From assembly GCF_036311985.1 (NCBI RefSeq), contig NZ_JAZDCJ010000006.1: a stretch of DNA of 64,000 bases. One strand, given 5' to 3'. Positions 26,914 through 39,753 of this stretch are shown here, in pieces (the first letter of the stretch is position 1; the number at the start of each line of letters is the position of its first letter). The position numbers and the translations under genes are program-made. Below the pieces are notes generated by a model, which did no database searches, was not told where the DNA came from, and was given only the letters and a program-made list of their open reading frames with translations. This DNA is from JAZDCJ01 sp036311985 (GTDB lineage: Bacteria; Actinomycetota; Actinomycetes; Actinomycetales; Micrococcaceae).

Positions 26914-27308
26914 GATCCCGGTGCCCGGCAGGGCCGCGGACGCCCGTAAAAATCCGGCGCGGTCTGGGGAGCGCCGCTCCGCGGATGCTAATCTCTCCCT
27001 ACTTCGGTAGAGCGGTCGCCCGAGCACCTCGGGGCGCCCCTCCGCCGGAGAAGCCGGTACCGCGGCAACCTGCCTGGGCGCCGGCCACCACAACGACGTG
27101 GGTTTCCGTTTCGTGGAACACCGCCCCACCATCTGGCGGCCCACCGCGGCCGGGACGGCGGCGCGATGCCCGACATCGCCCCCCTCCCGACTCATCAGGG
27201 TCCGGCCGGCCACCACGGCCGCCGTCGGCCCCCGGGGCCAATGCAGTCCCCTCCGAACACTGTGCACCGCACCAGCGGTCGACCTGCTTCCCACGGAGAA
27301 AGGACACC
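26914..27308 (+). promoter_or_regulatory. gltB promoter and long structured leader
   Basis: A 395-base gap without a gene. An extended -10 TGCTAATCT (26986-26994) predicts a start near 27001 and a leader of about 300 bases. The leader has several hairpins, such as GCGCC/GGCGC-type stems at 27014-27038, and the block CGCGGCAACCTGCC at about 27060-27073. That block and a GGTAGAGCGG before it recall parts of S-box RNAs, but the downstream core does not match. Function unknown; regulation of glutamate synthase by an RNA element is possible. Confidence 0.45.
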
Positions 27309-31905
<4,597 letters not shown>

Positions 31906-31913
<8 letters not shown>

Positions 31914-33363
31914 TCCGCGTGGATTCTTGAAGGTACGCGAACGCCAGACCCAGCCCCGCCGGCCCGTGCCGGTGCGGATCATGGACTGGAAGGAGGTCTA
32001 CGAGCGCCAGGAAGCCGGAACCCTGAACGCCCAGGCCGGGCGCTGCATGGACTGCGGCGTTCCGTTCTGCCACCAGGGCTGTCCGCTCGGGAACCTCATC
32101 CCCGAGTGGAACGACCTCGTCTGGCGGGGCCGCATGGACCAGGCGAGCGAGCGGCTGCACGCGACGAACAACTTCCCCGAGTTCACGGGGCGCCTGTGCC
32201 CGGCGCCGTGCGAGTCCTCGTGCGTGCTGGGCATCAACCAGCCCGCCGTGACGATCAAGCAGGTCGAGGTCTCGATCGCCGATCAGGCGTTCGACGACGG
32301 GGTCGTGGTCCCGGTGCTGCCCCAGCGGCACACCGACCAGACGATCGCCGTCGTCGGCTCCGGACCCGCGGGCCTGGCCGCCGCCCAGCAGCTGACCCGC
32401 GCGGGGCACACCGTGGCGGTCTACGAACGGGACGACGCGATCGGCGGCCTGCTGCGCTACGGGATCCCGGACTTCAAGATGGAGAAGTCCGTCCTGGACC
32501 GCCGCCTGGCCCAGATGGCGGCCGAGGGGACGCGCTTCCGGACCAACGTGGAGCTCGGCAAGGACATCTCCTGGGACCAGCTGCGCCGGCGCTACGACGC
32601 CGTCGTGGTGGCGACCGGGGCGAGCGTGCCCCGCGACCTGCCGATCGCCGGGCGGGAGCTCGACGGCGTCCACTTCGCCATGGAGTACCTCGTCCAGGCC
32701 AATCGCGTCGTGGCCGGCGAGGAGGTGCCCGGGCAGATCGACGCCCGCGGCAAGCACGTGGTCATCCTCGGCGGCGGCGACACCGGCGCCGACTGCATCG
32801 GCACCGCCCACCGCCATCAGGCGGCCTCGGTGACGACGCTCGCCATCGGCAAGCAGCCGCCGACCGAGCGCCCCGGCCACCAGCCGTGGCCGATGTTCCC
32901 GACCCTTTTCGAGGTCGCGAGCGCCCATGAGGAGGGCGGTGAGCGCACTTACCTCGCGTCTACGGTAGAGTTTGTTGGCGAGGACGGTCGAGTGACCGGG
33001 ATCACGGTCGCGGAGACCGAGTTCGTGGACGGCAAGCGGCTCCCGAAGGCCGGTACCGAACGGACCATTCCCGCCGACCTCGTCCTCCTGGCCCTCGGTT
33101 TCACCGGGCCCGAGCCCGCGGGGCTCGGCGAACAGGCCGGCACCGAGTTTGACGACCGGGGCAACGTCGCCCGTGACGGTTACTACATGACCAACACGCC
33201 CGGCGTGTTCGTCGCCGGCGACGCCGGCCGCGGACAGTCGCTGATCGTGTGGGCCATTGCCGAAGGGCGCGCGTGCGCCGCGGCGGTGGACAAGTACCTG
33301 ATGGGCGACACCCGGCTCCCCGCTCCCGTGGCGCCGACCGACCAGTCCATCAGCATGCTCTGA
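31906..33363 (+). CDS. gltD: glutamate synthase, small subunit
   Basis: Passes electrons from NADPH through FAD and two 4Fe-4S clusters to GltB. It has 485 residues, with N-terminal cysteine clusters in CMDCGVPFCHQGCPLGN and CPAPCESSC, then the FAD site VVGSGPAGLAAAQ and the NADPH site VVILGGGDTGADC. The start is a GTG overlapping the end of gltB. A perfect hairpin follows the stop. Confidence 0.97.
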
Positions 33364-33387
33364 CGGGGGCGCCGCATGGCGCCCCCG
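33364..33387 (+). terminator. hairpin terminator of gltBD
   Basis: The perfect arms CGGGGGCGCC and GGCGCCCCCG enclose GCAT, immediately after the gltD stop codon. No T tract follows. Confidence 0.7.
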
Positions 33388-33422
33388 GCACCTGACGAAG
33401 TAAAGCGGAGAGGCTGAGGAAA

Positions 33423-34952
33423 ATGAGACGCGCCAAGATTGTTGCGACGTTCGGACCGGCGATCGGCACCTACGAGCTGACCCTTCAGGCACTGAAGGCG
33501 GGTGTCGACGTCGCCCGGCTCAACATGAGCCACGGCGAGTACTCGACCCATGCGGAGAACCTGGCCAATGTCCGCCAGGCCTCCGAGGAGCTCGGCCGGC
33601 CGGTCGGCGTGTTCGCCGACCTGCAGGGCCCCAAGATCCGGCTGGGCCGGTTCCAGGACGGCCCGCACCTGCTGGCGGCCGGCGACGAGTTCACGATCAC
33701 CATCGAGGACATCCCGGGTACCAAGGACATCTGCTCCACCACGTTCAAGGGCCTTCCCCAGGATGTCCAGCCGGGTGACCGGCTGCTCGTCAACGACGGC
33801 CGCGTGGTCCTGCGCGCCGTGGAGGTCGACGACGTCAAGGTCGTCACTGAGGTCGTCGTCGGGGGAGAGGTGTCCAACAACAAGGGCATCAACCTCCCGG
33901 GCGTGGCCGTGAACGTCCCCGCGCTGAGCGACAAGGACGAGGAGGACCTCCGCTGGGCCATCCGCGCCGGCGTCGACATGGTGGCCCTCTCGTTCGTGCG
34001 CAACGCCGCCGACATCGACCGCGTCCACGAGATCATGGACGAGGAGGGGCTCCGCCTGCCCGTCATCGCCAAGGTCGAGAAGCCGCAGGCCGTGGACGCG
34101 CTCGAGGAGATCATCGACGCGTTCGACGCCATCATGGTGGCCCGCGGGGACCTCGGGGTCGAGCTCCCGCTCGAGGAGGTCCCGCTCGTCCAGAAGCGCG
34201 CCGTCGAGCTGGCCCGCCGTTGGGCGAAGCCGGTCATCGTGGCGACCCAGGTGCTCGAATCCATGATCGAGAGCCCCACCCCGACGCGCGCCGAGGCGAG
34301 CGACTGCGCCAACGCCGTCCTCGACGGCGCCGACGCGGTCATGCTCTCCGGCGAGACGAGCGTCGGCGCCTACCCGATCCAGACGATCGAGACGATGGCC
34401 CGCATCATCGAGGCGACGGAGGACCACGGCCTGGACCGGATCCCGCCGCTGGGCACGAAGCCCAGGACGCGTGGCGGGGCGATCACCCGTGCGGCCGTGG
34501 AGATCGCGACCCAGCTCGATGCCAAGTTCATCGTCGCGTTCACCCAGTCCGGCGACTCGGCCCGGCGCCTGTCCCGCCTGCGCCCGCAGCAGCCCGTTCT
34601 CGGCTTCACGCCGCTCAAGCACACCTACAACATCATGACCCTGATCTGGGGCGTCCAGCCGCGGCTCGTCGACTTCGCCGACCACACGGACAAGATGACC
34701 GCCCAGGTCGACGACGCGCTCCAGCGCGACGGCCTGGCCCAGGTGAACGACCTCGTCTGCATCGCGGCCGGCTCGCCTCCCGGGCAGGCGGGATCGACGA
34801 ACTCGCTGCGCGTGCACCGCGTCGGCGACGTCGCGGACGCCGGCCAGCTGCTCAACGGCCAGGCCACGCCCGAGCGCGAGAAGATCGGCCCGTGGCGGAC
34901 CAAGGAGCAGGCGCTTGGCGACATGATCGCCCGCATGCGCGGCGAGGACTAG
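33423..34952 (+). CDS. pyk: pyruvate kinase
   Basis: Last ATP-forming step of glycolysis. It has 509 residues: MRRAKIVATFGPAI at the start, the LNMSHG nucleotide site, the active-site block VIAKVEKPQAVD with metal-binding residues, MVARGDLGVELPLE, ATQVLESMI and SGETSVGAYP. The C-terminal allosteric domain has HTYNIMTLIWG and a tail longer than in E. coli PykF. GGAGAGGCTGAGGA lies before the ATG. It is bounded by hairpins on both sides. Confidence 0.97.
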   Translation: MRRAKIVATFGPAIGTYELTLQALKAGVDVARLNMSHGEYSTHAENLANVRQASEELGRPVGVFADLQGPKIRLGRFQDGPHLLAAGDEFTITIEDIPGTKDICSTTFKGLPQDVQPGDRLLVNDGRVVLRAVEVDDVKVVTEVVVGGEVSNNKGINLPGVAVNVPALSDKDEEDLRWAIRAGVDMVALSFVRNAADIDRVHEIMDEEGLRLPVIAKVEKPQAVDALEEIIDAFDAIMVARGDLGVELPLEEVPLVQKRAVELARRWAKPVIVATQVLESMIESPTPTRAEASDCANAVLDGADAVMLSGETSVGAYPIQTIETMARIIEATEDHGLDRIPPLGTKPRTRGGAITRAAVEIATQLDAKFIVAFTQSGDSARRLSRLRPQQPVLGFTPLKHTYNIMTLIWGVQPRLVDFADHTDKMTAQVDDALQRDGLAQVNDLVCIAAGSPPGQAGSTNSLRVHRVGDVADAGQLLNGQATPEREKIGPWRTKEQALGDMIARMRGED

Positions 34953-34971
34953 CCGCGCGGCCTCCGGGCCG

Positions 34972-35015
34972 ACACGAGGAAGACCCCCGGCGAACGCCGG
35001 GGGCCTTCCTCGTGT
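34972..35015. terminator. bidirectional terminator between pyk and pdtaR
   Basis: A 20-base inverted repeat with one mismatch (ACACGAGGAAG-A-CCCCCGGC against GCCGGGGG-C-CTTCCTCGTGT) and a GAAC loop. It lies between convergent genes and should stop both transcripts. Confidence 0.85.
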
Positions 35016-35039
35016 CGCGGGCGCGGAGCCCGCGGCGTG

Positions 35040-35666
35040 CTACTTGACCTGCGCGATGATGGTCTCGGCGACCTCGCGCATGCTCAGGCGCCGGTCCATC
35101 GACGTCTTCTGGATCCAGCGGAACGCCTCGGGCTCGCTCAGCCCCATCTTCGTCGTCAGGACGCTCTTGGCCCGCTCGACGAGCTTGCGGGTCTCGAACT
35201 GCTCCTGGAGGTTGCCGACCTCCTTCTCGAGCGCGATGATCTCCTCGTGCCGGGACATCGCGATCTCGATGGCCGGGACCAGGTCGTTCGGGGTAAAGGG
35301 CTTGACGACATAGGCCATCGCCCCGGCCTCGCGGGCCCGCTCGACGAGCTCCTTCTGGCTGAACGCCGTGAGCAGGACCACGGGGGCGATGCGCTCCTTC
35401 ACGATGGCCTCGGCCGCGGTGATCCCGTCCATGACGGGCATCTTGACGTCCATCAGGACCAGGTCGGGGCGGTGCTCGCGGACCAGGTCGACGGCCTTCT
35501 GGCCGTTGTCGGCCTCGGCGACGACTTCGTATCCCTCGCCCTGGAGGATCTCGACGATGTCGAGGCGGATGAGGGTCTCGTCCTCGGCCACGACGACGCG
35601 GCGGGCCGGTGCGGGGGCCTGGGATGCGGGAGGGGTGGGGGTGGGCTGCGTCGTTTCTTCGGACAT
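35040..35666 (-). CDS. pdtaR: ANTAR response regulator (PdtaR/Rv1626 type)
   Basis: Two-component regulator that acts on RNA. The 208 residues have a proline-rich tail (1-22), a receiver domain with the acidic pocket AEDE (27-30), phospho-acceptor D73 in LVLMDVKMP, T100 and K122 in VVKPF, then a coiled-coil linker and a C-terminal ANTAR domain (about 145-205, with TRKLVERAKSVL). ANTAR proteins bind paired hairpins in mRNA leaders to prevent termination. The partner kinase (PdtaS) is not here. AAGGAG precedes the ATG. Confidence 0.92.
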   Translation of the reverse strand: MSEETTQPTPTPPASQAPAPARRVVVAEDETLIRLDIVEILQGEGYEVVAEADNGQKAVDLVREHRPDLVLMDVKMPVMDGITAAEAIVKERIAPVVLLTAFSQKELVERAREAGAMAYVVKPFTPNDLVPAIEIAMSRHEEIIALEKEVGNLQEQFETRKLVERAKSVLTTKMGLSEPEAFRWIQKTSMDRRLSMREVAETIIAQVK

Positions 35667-35829
35667 GCGGCATGCTCCTTGGCGCCCGGGAACGCTCCGC
35701 GGGCCTTGTGCTGTCGGGGATTCTGACCCAAGCCTATCGGCATGTAGAGTTGTTTACCGCACCCCGTGTCCGTGATCTTCCCGAAAGCCCCCAGTGGCCC
35801 GGAATCCGGCTCCGGGCGGTGGGGCAGTA

Positions 35830-35914
35830 GCCCGAGTGGCGGAATTGGCAGACGCACCGCACTCAAAATGCGGCGCCGAAAGGCGTGTGGGTTCGAGTCC
35901 CACCTCGGGCACCA
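35830..35914 (+). tRNA. tRNA-Leu (CAA)
   Basis: A class II tRNA with a long variable arm. The acceptor GCCCGAG pairs with CTCGGGC, the anticodon stem CCGCA/TGCGG encloses CTCAAAA (anticodon CAA), and the T loop is TTCGAGT. ACCA follows, so the CCA end is encoded. A long nested hairpin lies about 36 bases downstream. Confidence 0.96.
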
Positions 35915-35950
35915 TGCGATCCCCAGTGACATCGGGGGCGCTTGGACGAG

Positions 35951-36031
35951 TTCCCAGGTCCTGCCGCCTTGACGCGGCGTGTCGGCGCGACACGCCGCGT
36001 TCCCGAAGGCGTGCGGGCCGGGACCTGGGAA
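35951..36031. repeat. long nested inverted repeat downstream of tRNA-Leu
   Basis: Outer arms TTCCCAGGTCC / GGACCTGGGAA (11 of 11), middle arms CGCCTT/AAGGCG, and inner arms ACGCGGCGTGTCG / CGACACGCCGCGT (13 of 13) around a GCG loop. Together they form an 81-base near-symmetric hairpin between tRNA-Leu and convergent yciO. It could be a strong terminator, a mobile REP-like element or a small RNA. Confidence 0.7.
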
Positions 36032-36090
36032 GAAGCGCCAGCCATCGCGCCCATCCGGGAGCGTGACGGTCACTCGGTCGGCCTGACGAC

Positions 36091-36714
36091 TCAGTCCTCG
36101 AAGCGCGAGGGATCCCCCTGGCCGACGCGGACGACCTCGGCGACGCCGCTCGAGAAGTCCACGACCGTCGTCGGCTCCGTCCCGCACTCGCCCGAGTCGA
36201 CGACGGCATCCACGAGGTGGTCCAGCCGTTCCTTGATCTCCCAGCCGTCCGTCGGGGGCGCCTCGTCTCCCGGCAGGAGCAGCGTGCTGGAGAGGATGGG
36301 CTCGCCGAGCTCGTCGAGGAGGGCCCGCACCACGCGGTGGTCCGGCATCCGCACGCCGACCGTCTTCTTCTTCGGGTGCATGAGCCGGCGCGGGACCTCC
36401 GGAGTCGCGGGCAGGATGAACGTGTAGCTGCCGGGCGTCGCCGCCTTGATGCTGCGGAAGACGCGGTTGTCGATGTGGACGAACTGTCCCAGCTGTGCGA
36501 AGTCCCGGCAGACGAGCGTGAAGTGGTGCTTGTCGTTGAGCTGGCGGATGGAGCGGATGCGGTCCAGGGCCTCGCGGTTGCCCAACTGGGCCCCCAGCGC
36601 GTAGCAGGAGTCCGTGGGGTAGGCGATGAGGCCGCCGTCGCGGAGCATCGCCCCGAGCTGGGAGACCGCGCGCGGCTGCGGGTCCTCGGGGTGGACTTCA
36701 ACGAATCGTGCCAT
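36091..36714 (-). CDS. yciO: YciO-type Sua5/YrdC domain protein
   Basis: A 207-residue protein of the YrdC/Sua5/YciO superfamily. It resembles E. coli YciO along its whole length: FVEVHPEDPQPRAV at the start, YPTDSCYALG, RQLNDKHHFTLVCRD, PGSYTFILPATPEVPRRL and KKTVGVRMPDH. Sua5/TsaC make threonylcarbamoyl-AMP for the t6A tRNA modification; YciO is close but its physiological role is uncertain, so I do not call it tsaC. The ATG at 36714 has a TACGCT -10 six bases upstream. It is divergent from the phosphate transporter. Confidence 0.88.
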   Translation of the reverse strand: MARFVEVHPEDPQPRAVSQLGAMLRDGGLIAYPTDSCYALGAQLGNREALDRIRSIRQLNDKHHFTLVCRDFAQLGQFVHIDNRVFRSIKAATPGSYTFILPATPEVPRRLMHPKKKTVGVRMPDHRVVRALLDELGEPILSSTLLLPGDEAPPTDGWEIKERLDHLVDAVVDSGECGTEPTTVVDFSSGVAEVVRVGQGDPSRFED

Positions 36715-36720
36715 GTCCCG

Positions 36721-36726
36721 AGCGTA
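36721..36726 (-). promoter_or_regulatory. -10 element for leaderless yciO
   Basis: On the minus strand TACGCT is followed after six bases by the ATG at 36714. No ribosome binding site is present. Confidence 0.5.
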
Positions 36727-36753
36727 CGTCGCGGCGGCCGATCGCGCACGCGG

Positions 36754-36782
36754 TTGGATGCCGATGACCTTGTCCCTAGGAT
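36754..36782 (+). promoter_or_regulatory. promoter of the phosphate transporter gene
   Basis: TTGGAT, a 17-base spacer and TAGGAT form a good housekeeping-type promoter upstream of the PiT gene. The predicted transcription start is near 36789. Confidence 0.6.
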
Positions 36783-36819
36783 GTAACCCGGCCCGAGATG
36801 TACATGCCATGAACTCTTC

Positions 36820-38061
36820 ATGAACAATGCGTGGGCCGCCCCCGTTCTGATCCGTTTCCAGATGGACCTGACGCTCATCGTCGTCCTCGTCATCGCGCTC
36901 GCCCTGTTCTTCGACTTCACCAACGGCTTCCACGACACGGCCAACGCGATGGCCACGCCCATCGCCACGGGCGCGATCAAGCCGAAGGCCGCCGTCGCCC
37001 TCGCAGCGGTGCTCAACCTCATCGGGGCGTTCCTGTCGACGGAGGTCGCGAAGACCATCTCCGGCGGGCTCATCCGCGAAGGTGAGGGCGGCATCCAGAT
37101 CTCCCCCGAGATGATCTACGCGGGCCTCATGGGCGCCGTGCTGTGGAACGTGATGACGTGGCTCCTGGGCCTGCCGTCGAGCTCCTCCCACGCCCTCTTC
37201 GGCGGGCTCATCGGCGCGGCCGTGGTCGGCGCCGGCCTCGGGGCGATCGACTACGGCGTCCTGATGTCCAAGGTCCTGCTGCCCGCAGTCCTCGCCCCCG
37301 TCATCGCGGGCACCTCGGCCTTCCTCTGCACACGCCTGGCCTACGCTCTCACGCGCCGCCCGAGCGGCGTGTCCTCCCCGAAGCGCGGCGGCTTCCGCTA
37401 CGGCCAGATCTTCTCCTCATCGCTCGTCGCACTCGCCCACGGCACCAACGACGCGCAGAAGACGATGGGCGTCATCACGCTGGCCCTCATCGCGGGCGGC
37501 TTCCAGGCGGCGGGCAGCGGCCCCGTGTTCTGGGTCGTCGCCTCGTGCGCCCTCGCGATCGCCCTCGGCACGTACGCCGGCGGTTGGCGCATCATCCGCA
37601 CCATGGGCTCGGGGCTGACCGAGGTCAAGCCCGCCCAGGGCTTCGCCGCCGAGTCCAGCACGGCCGCCGCGATCCTGGCGTCCTCGCACCTCGGCTTCGC
37701 CCTCTCGACCACGCAGGTCGCGTCCGGCTCCGTGATCGGCTCGGGCCTCGGCCGCAAGGGTGCGGAGGTCCGCTGGGGCACCGCCGGCCGCATCGCCGTC
37801 GGCTGGCTCTTCACGCTGCCCTGCGCGGCGGCCGTGGGCGCCGCCGCCGCCCTCATGGCCCACTGGGGCGTCGGCGGGCTCGTGGCCGTCACGGCGATCG
37901 GCGTCGGCGCGCTGCTGGCCATGTGGATCCTGTCCCGGCGCAACGTCGTCGGCCACCACAACGCCATCAGCGACGTCGACGAGGCGGGCGCCGCCGTCGC
38001 GATCCCCAGCAAGAAGCACCGTCGGCGCCTCGCGCGCGCCGCGAAGGAGGCAGCCAAGTGA
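36820..38061 (+). CDS. pit: inorganic phosphate transporter, PiT family
   Basis: Low-affinity phosphate importer driven by protons or cations. It has 413 residues and about ten membrane helices. The two inverted PiT signatures are visible: FDFTNGFHDTANAMATPI near the N-terminus and VALAHGTNDAQKTMGVITL near the middle, plus GLPSSSSHALFGGLIGA. The C-terminus ends with a basic tail. The ATG at 36820 gives the longest product; the ATG at 36862 (MDLTLIVV) is the start most homologues would use. Its stop overlaps a small membrane protein gene (GTGA). Confidence 0.93.
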   Translation: MNNAWAAPVLIRFQMDLTLIVVLVIALALFFDFTNGFHDTANAMATPIATGAIKPKAAVALAAVLNLIGAFLSTEVAKTISGGLIREGEGGIQISPEMIYAGLMGAVLWNVMTWLLGLPSSSSHALFGGLIGAAVVGAGLGAIDYGVLMSKVLLPAVLAPVIAGTSAFLCTRLAYALTRRPSGVSSPKRGGFRYGQIFSSSLVALAHGTNDAQKTMGVITLALIAGGFQAAGSGPVFWVVASCALAIALGTYAGGWRIIRTMGSGLTEVKPAQGFAAESSTAAAILASSHLGFALSTTQVASGSVIGSGLGRKGAEVRWGTAGRIAVGWLFTLPCAAAVGAAAALMAHWGVGGLVAVTAIGVGALLAMWILSRRNVVGHHNAISDVDEAGAAVAIPSKKHRRRLARAAKEAAK

Positions 38062-38285
38062 CCATCCACTGGGACGCGTTCCTCATCGTCGCGGGAACGA
38101 CCTGGCTCTCGGCCCTGGTCCTCGTGGGCCTGTATTCCTTCGGCGTGCGCCTCATGGCCGTCGCGGACGACGGCGGGCGCACCGCCGTCCCGGCCCGCGC
38201 CGGCGCGTACGGGTGCTTCGCGTTGTGCCTCGCCGTGGTGCTCTTCGGCATCTACCTGATCATCCCCGCGCTCGGCGGCAGCTGA
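38058..38285 (+). CDS. small membrane protein coupled to the phosphate transporter
   Basis: A 75-residue protein with two transmembrane helices (about 8-30 and 50-70) joined by a short loop that includes RLMAVADDGG. I know no name for it; similar small proteins follow PiT genes in related Actinobacteria. The GTG start overlaps the pit stop, so the two are made together and it may be an accessory subunit. The accessory role is inference. Confidence 0.75.
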   Translation: MTIHWDAFLIVAGTTWLSALVLVGLYSFGVRLMAVADDGGRTAVPARAGAYGCFALCLAVVLFGIYLIIPALGGS

Positions 38286-38312
38286 ACCCCTGCGCCGGGC
38301 GGCGCCGCGGCC

Positions 38313-38318
38313 TACCAT
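38313..38318 (+). promoter_or_regulatory. -10 element for the leaderless DHFR-like gene
   Basis: TACCAT ends six bases before the ATG at 38325. Confidence 0.45.
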
Positions 38319-38324
38319 GGAGCC

Positions 38325-38879
38325 ATGACGCGCATCAGGTACTACGTGGCGGCCTCGGCGGACGGCTACATCGCCGATGAGCGGAACTCCCTGGACTGGC
38401 TCCTCCGCTTCGACGACACGGCCGGCCTCGAAGGGGCCACCGAGGAGTTCATGGCGGAGGTCGGAAGCATCGTCATGGGCGGGGAGACCTACGCCTGGCT
38501 GCTGGCCAACGCCCCGGGCGAGTGGCCGTACACGGGGATCCCGACCTGGGTCTTCACGCACCGCGAGCTCCCGGCCACGCCCGGCGCGGACCTCACCTTC
38601 ATCCGCGGCGACGTCCACGAGTGGGTGGGCGACATTCGGGAGGACGCGGGGGAGAAGGACGTCTGGATGATGGGCGGGGGCTCCATCGCGGGGCAGTTCG
38701 CCGACGCGGCCCTGCTCGACGAGGTCATCCTGTTCACGATGCCCGTCGCGCTCGGCGGCGGGCGGCCGCTCCTGGCGATGCGCGGTCAGTTGAAGCTCGC
38801 CCCGACCCTCGTCAAGGAGTACGACGACGGCGTCCGGGAGACGCGCTACGACGTCGCCGGACCGCTCCTGGGCGGCTGA
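38325..38879 (+). CDS. DHFR-like reductase (RibD C-terminal domain family)
   Basis: A 184-residue NADPH-binding protein of the dihydrofolate-reductase superfamily. The start RIRYYVAASADGYIAD and the blocks IVMGGETYAWLL and VWMMGGGSIAGQF match single-domain proteins related to the RibD reductase, often annotated as dihydrofolate reductase. The substrate is unknown. It is not part of the riboflavin operon. Its 3' end overlaps the remains of the convergent P-loop pseudogene. Confidence 0.85.
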   Translation: MTRIRYYVAASADGYIADERNSLDWLLRFDDTAGLEGATEEFMAEVGSIVMGGETYAWLLANAPGEWPYTGIPTWVFTHRELPATPGADLTFIRGDVHEWVGDIREDAGEKDVWMMGGGSIAGQFADAALLDEVILFTMPVALGGGRPLLAMRGQLKLAPTLVKEYDDGVRETRYDVAGPLLGG

Positions 38880-39222
38880 ACGGCGAATCCGTCCTCCCTC
38901 AGGGCGCGGAGCCGGGCCCGCGTCTCGCGCGGCCAGCGGAAGACGACGACCCGCCCGCCCGGATCGGCTGCCGCCAGGGCGCGGACGCCGCGGCGAAGAC
39001 CATCCGGCGCTGCTCGTCCACCGGCCGGGGCTGCCAGTCGGGGAGCCAGCCGAACTCCTCGTCCACGAGGTGCACGGGAAGTCCGAGCACGGCCCCGAGC
39101 TCGAGGGCGAGCGTCGACTTTCCGCTGCCCGTGGTCCCGTGGATGAGGATCCGGCGCGGCGCGCTGTCGCGGAAGAGCCGGACGGCGGCCGCGACGCTCC
39201 CGGTTCCCGGGTCCCCGCTCAT
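38846..39222 (-). pseudogene. FlaR-like P-loop NTPase (adenylate-kinase-like), internally deleted
   Basis: The N-terminal part (RILIHGTTGSGKSTLALELG, Walker A at 29-37, then VHLVDEEFGWLPDW) matches proteins annotated as DNA topology modulation protein FlaR or adenylate kinase-like. After MVFAAA (about residue 79) homology stops. The family C-terminus (VRALAAADPGGRVVVFRWPR) resumes at 38986 in another frame and ends at a TAG at 38846-38848. About 90 residues of the lid and core are missing, so an internal deletion with frame loss has destroyed the gene. The start overlaps the thioesterase stop (ATGA). Confidence 0.8.
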
Positions 39223-39734
39223 CGTCCCGTGGGACGGGGGACGAGCATGTTGGTGATGCGGGCGGTGCAGACCCGCTCGCCGGCGTCGTCGCTGATGACG
39301 ATCTCGTGCGAGGTCGCGCGGCGGCCGAGCTTGATCGGCGTGCAGACGCCGTGCACGAGTCCCGAGATCCCGGGACGGTGGTGCGTGGCGTTCAGGTCCA
39401 CTCCGACGGGCATCACCGGATCCCCGTCGAGCCCCGCGGCGAAGACCCCGGCCGCGACGGAGCCGAGCGTCTCGGCGAGCGCGGCGCTGGCCCCTCCGTG
39501 CAGGATCCCCGCCACCTGCTGGTTGCCCTCGACGGGCATCGTGGCGCAGACGCGGTCCACCCCCATCTCGGTGAAGACGATCCCGAGCTTGCGCACGAGG
39601 GATCCCACCCCGTGCGCGCCGAACACGCCCCGGGCCGCGTCCGGGACGCCGTGCTCTCGCAGCTCTCCGGCATAGGGGTCGGCCGGTGGCGGGGTGGCCG
39701 CCGCGGTGTTGCCTGAAGTGTCAATGTCGCCCAT
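39219..39734 (-). CDS. PaaI-family hotdog thioesterase
   Basis: A 171-residue hotdog-fold protein. QQVAGILHGGASAALAETLG is the catalytic helix region of the PaaI/YdiI type, and VDLNATHHRPGISGLVHG follows. Members hydrolyse aryl- or acyl-CoA esters; the substrate is not predictable. I use the ATG at 39734; residues upstream in the frame are not conserved. It is divergent from polA, with only 19 bases between the starts. Its stop overlaps the P-loop pseudogene start. Confidence 0.88.
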   Translation of the reverse strand: MGDIDTSGNTAAATPPPADPYAGELREHGVPDAARGVFGAHGVGSLVRKLGIVFTEMGVDRVCATMPVEGNQQVAGILHGGASAALAETLGSVAAGVFAAGLDGDPVMPVGVDLNATHHRPGISGLVHGVCTPIKLGRRATSHEIVISDDAGERVCTARITNMLVPRPTGR

Positions 39735-39740
39735 GGGAAC

Positions 39741-39746
39741 TAGGCT
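39741..39746 (+). promoter_or_regulatory. -10 element for leaderless polA
   Basis: TAGGCT ends seven bases before the GTG at 39754, leaving no room for a ribosome binding site. A GTGTCA -35 candidate lies 17 bases upstream, inside the thioesterase gene. Confidence 0.55.
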
Positions 39747-39753
39747 TGCACCC

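Noticed and set aside
27014..27120. SAM-I (S-box) riboswitch before gltB
   Set aside because: Only scattered pieces resemble the 5' half; the conserved GGTGC-TAATTCC region is missing and glutamate synthase is not a usual target. Kept only as an unexplained leader.
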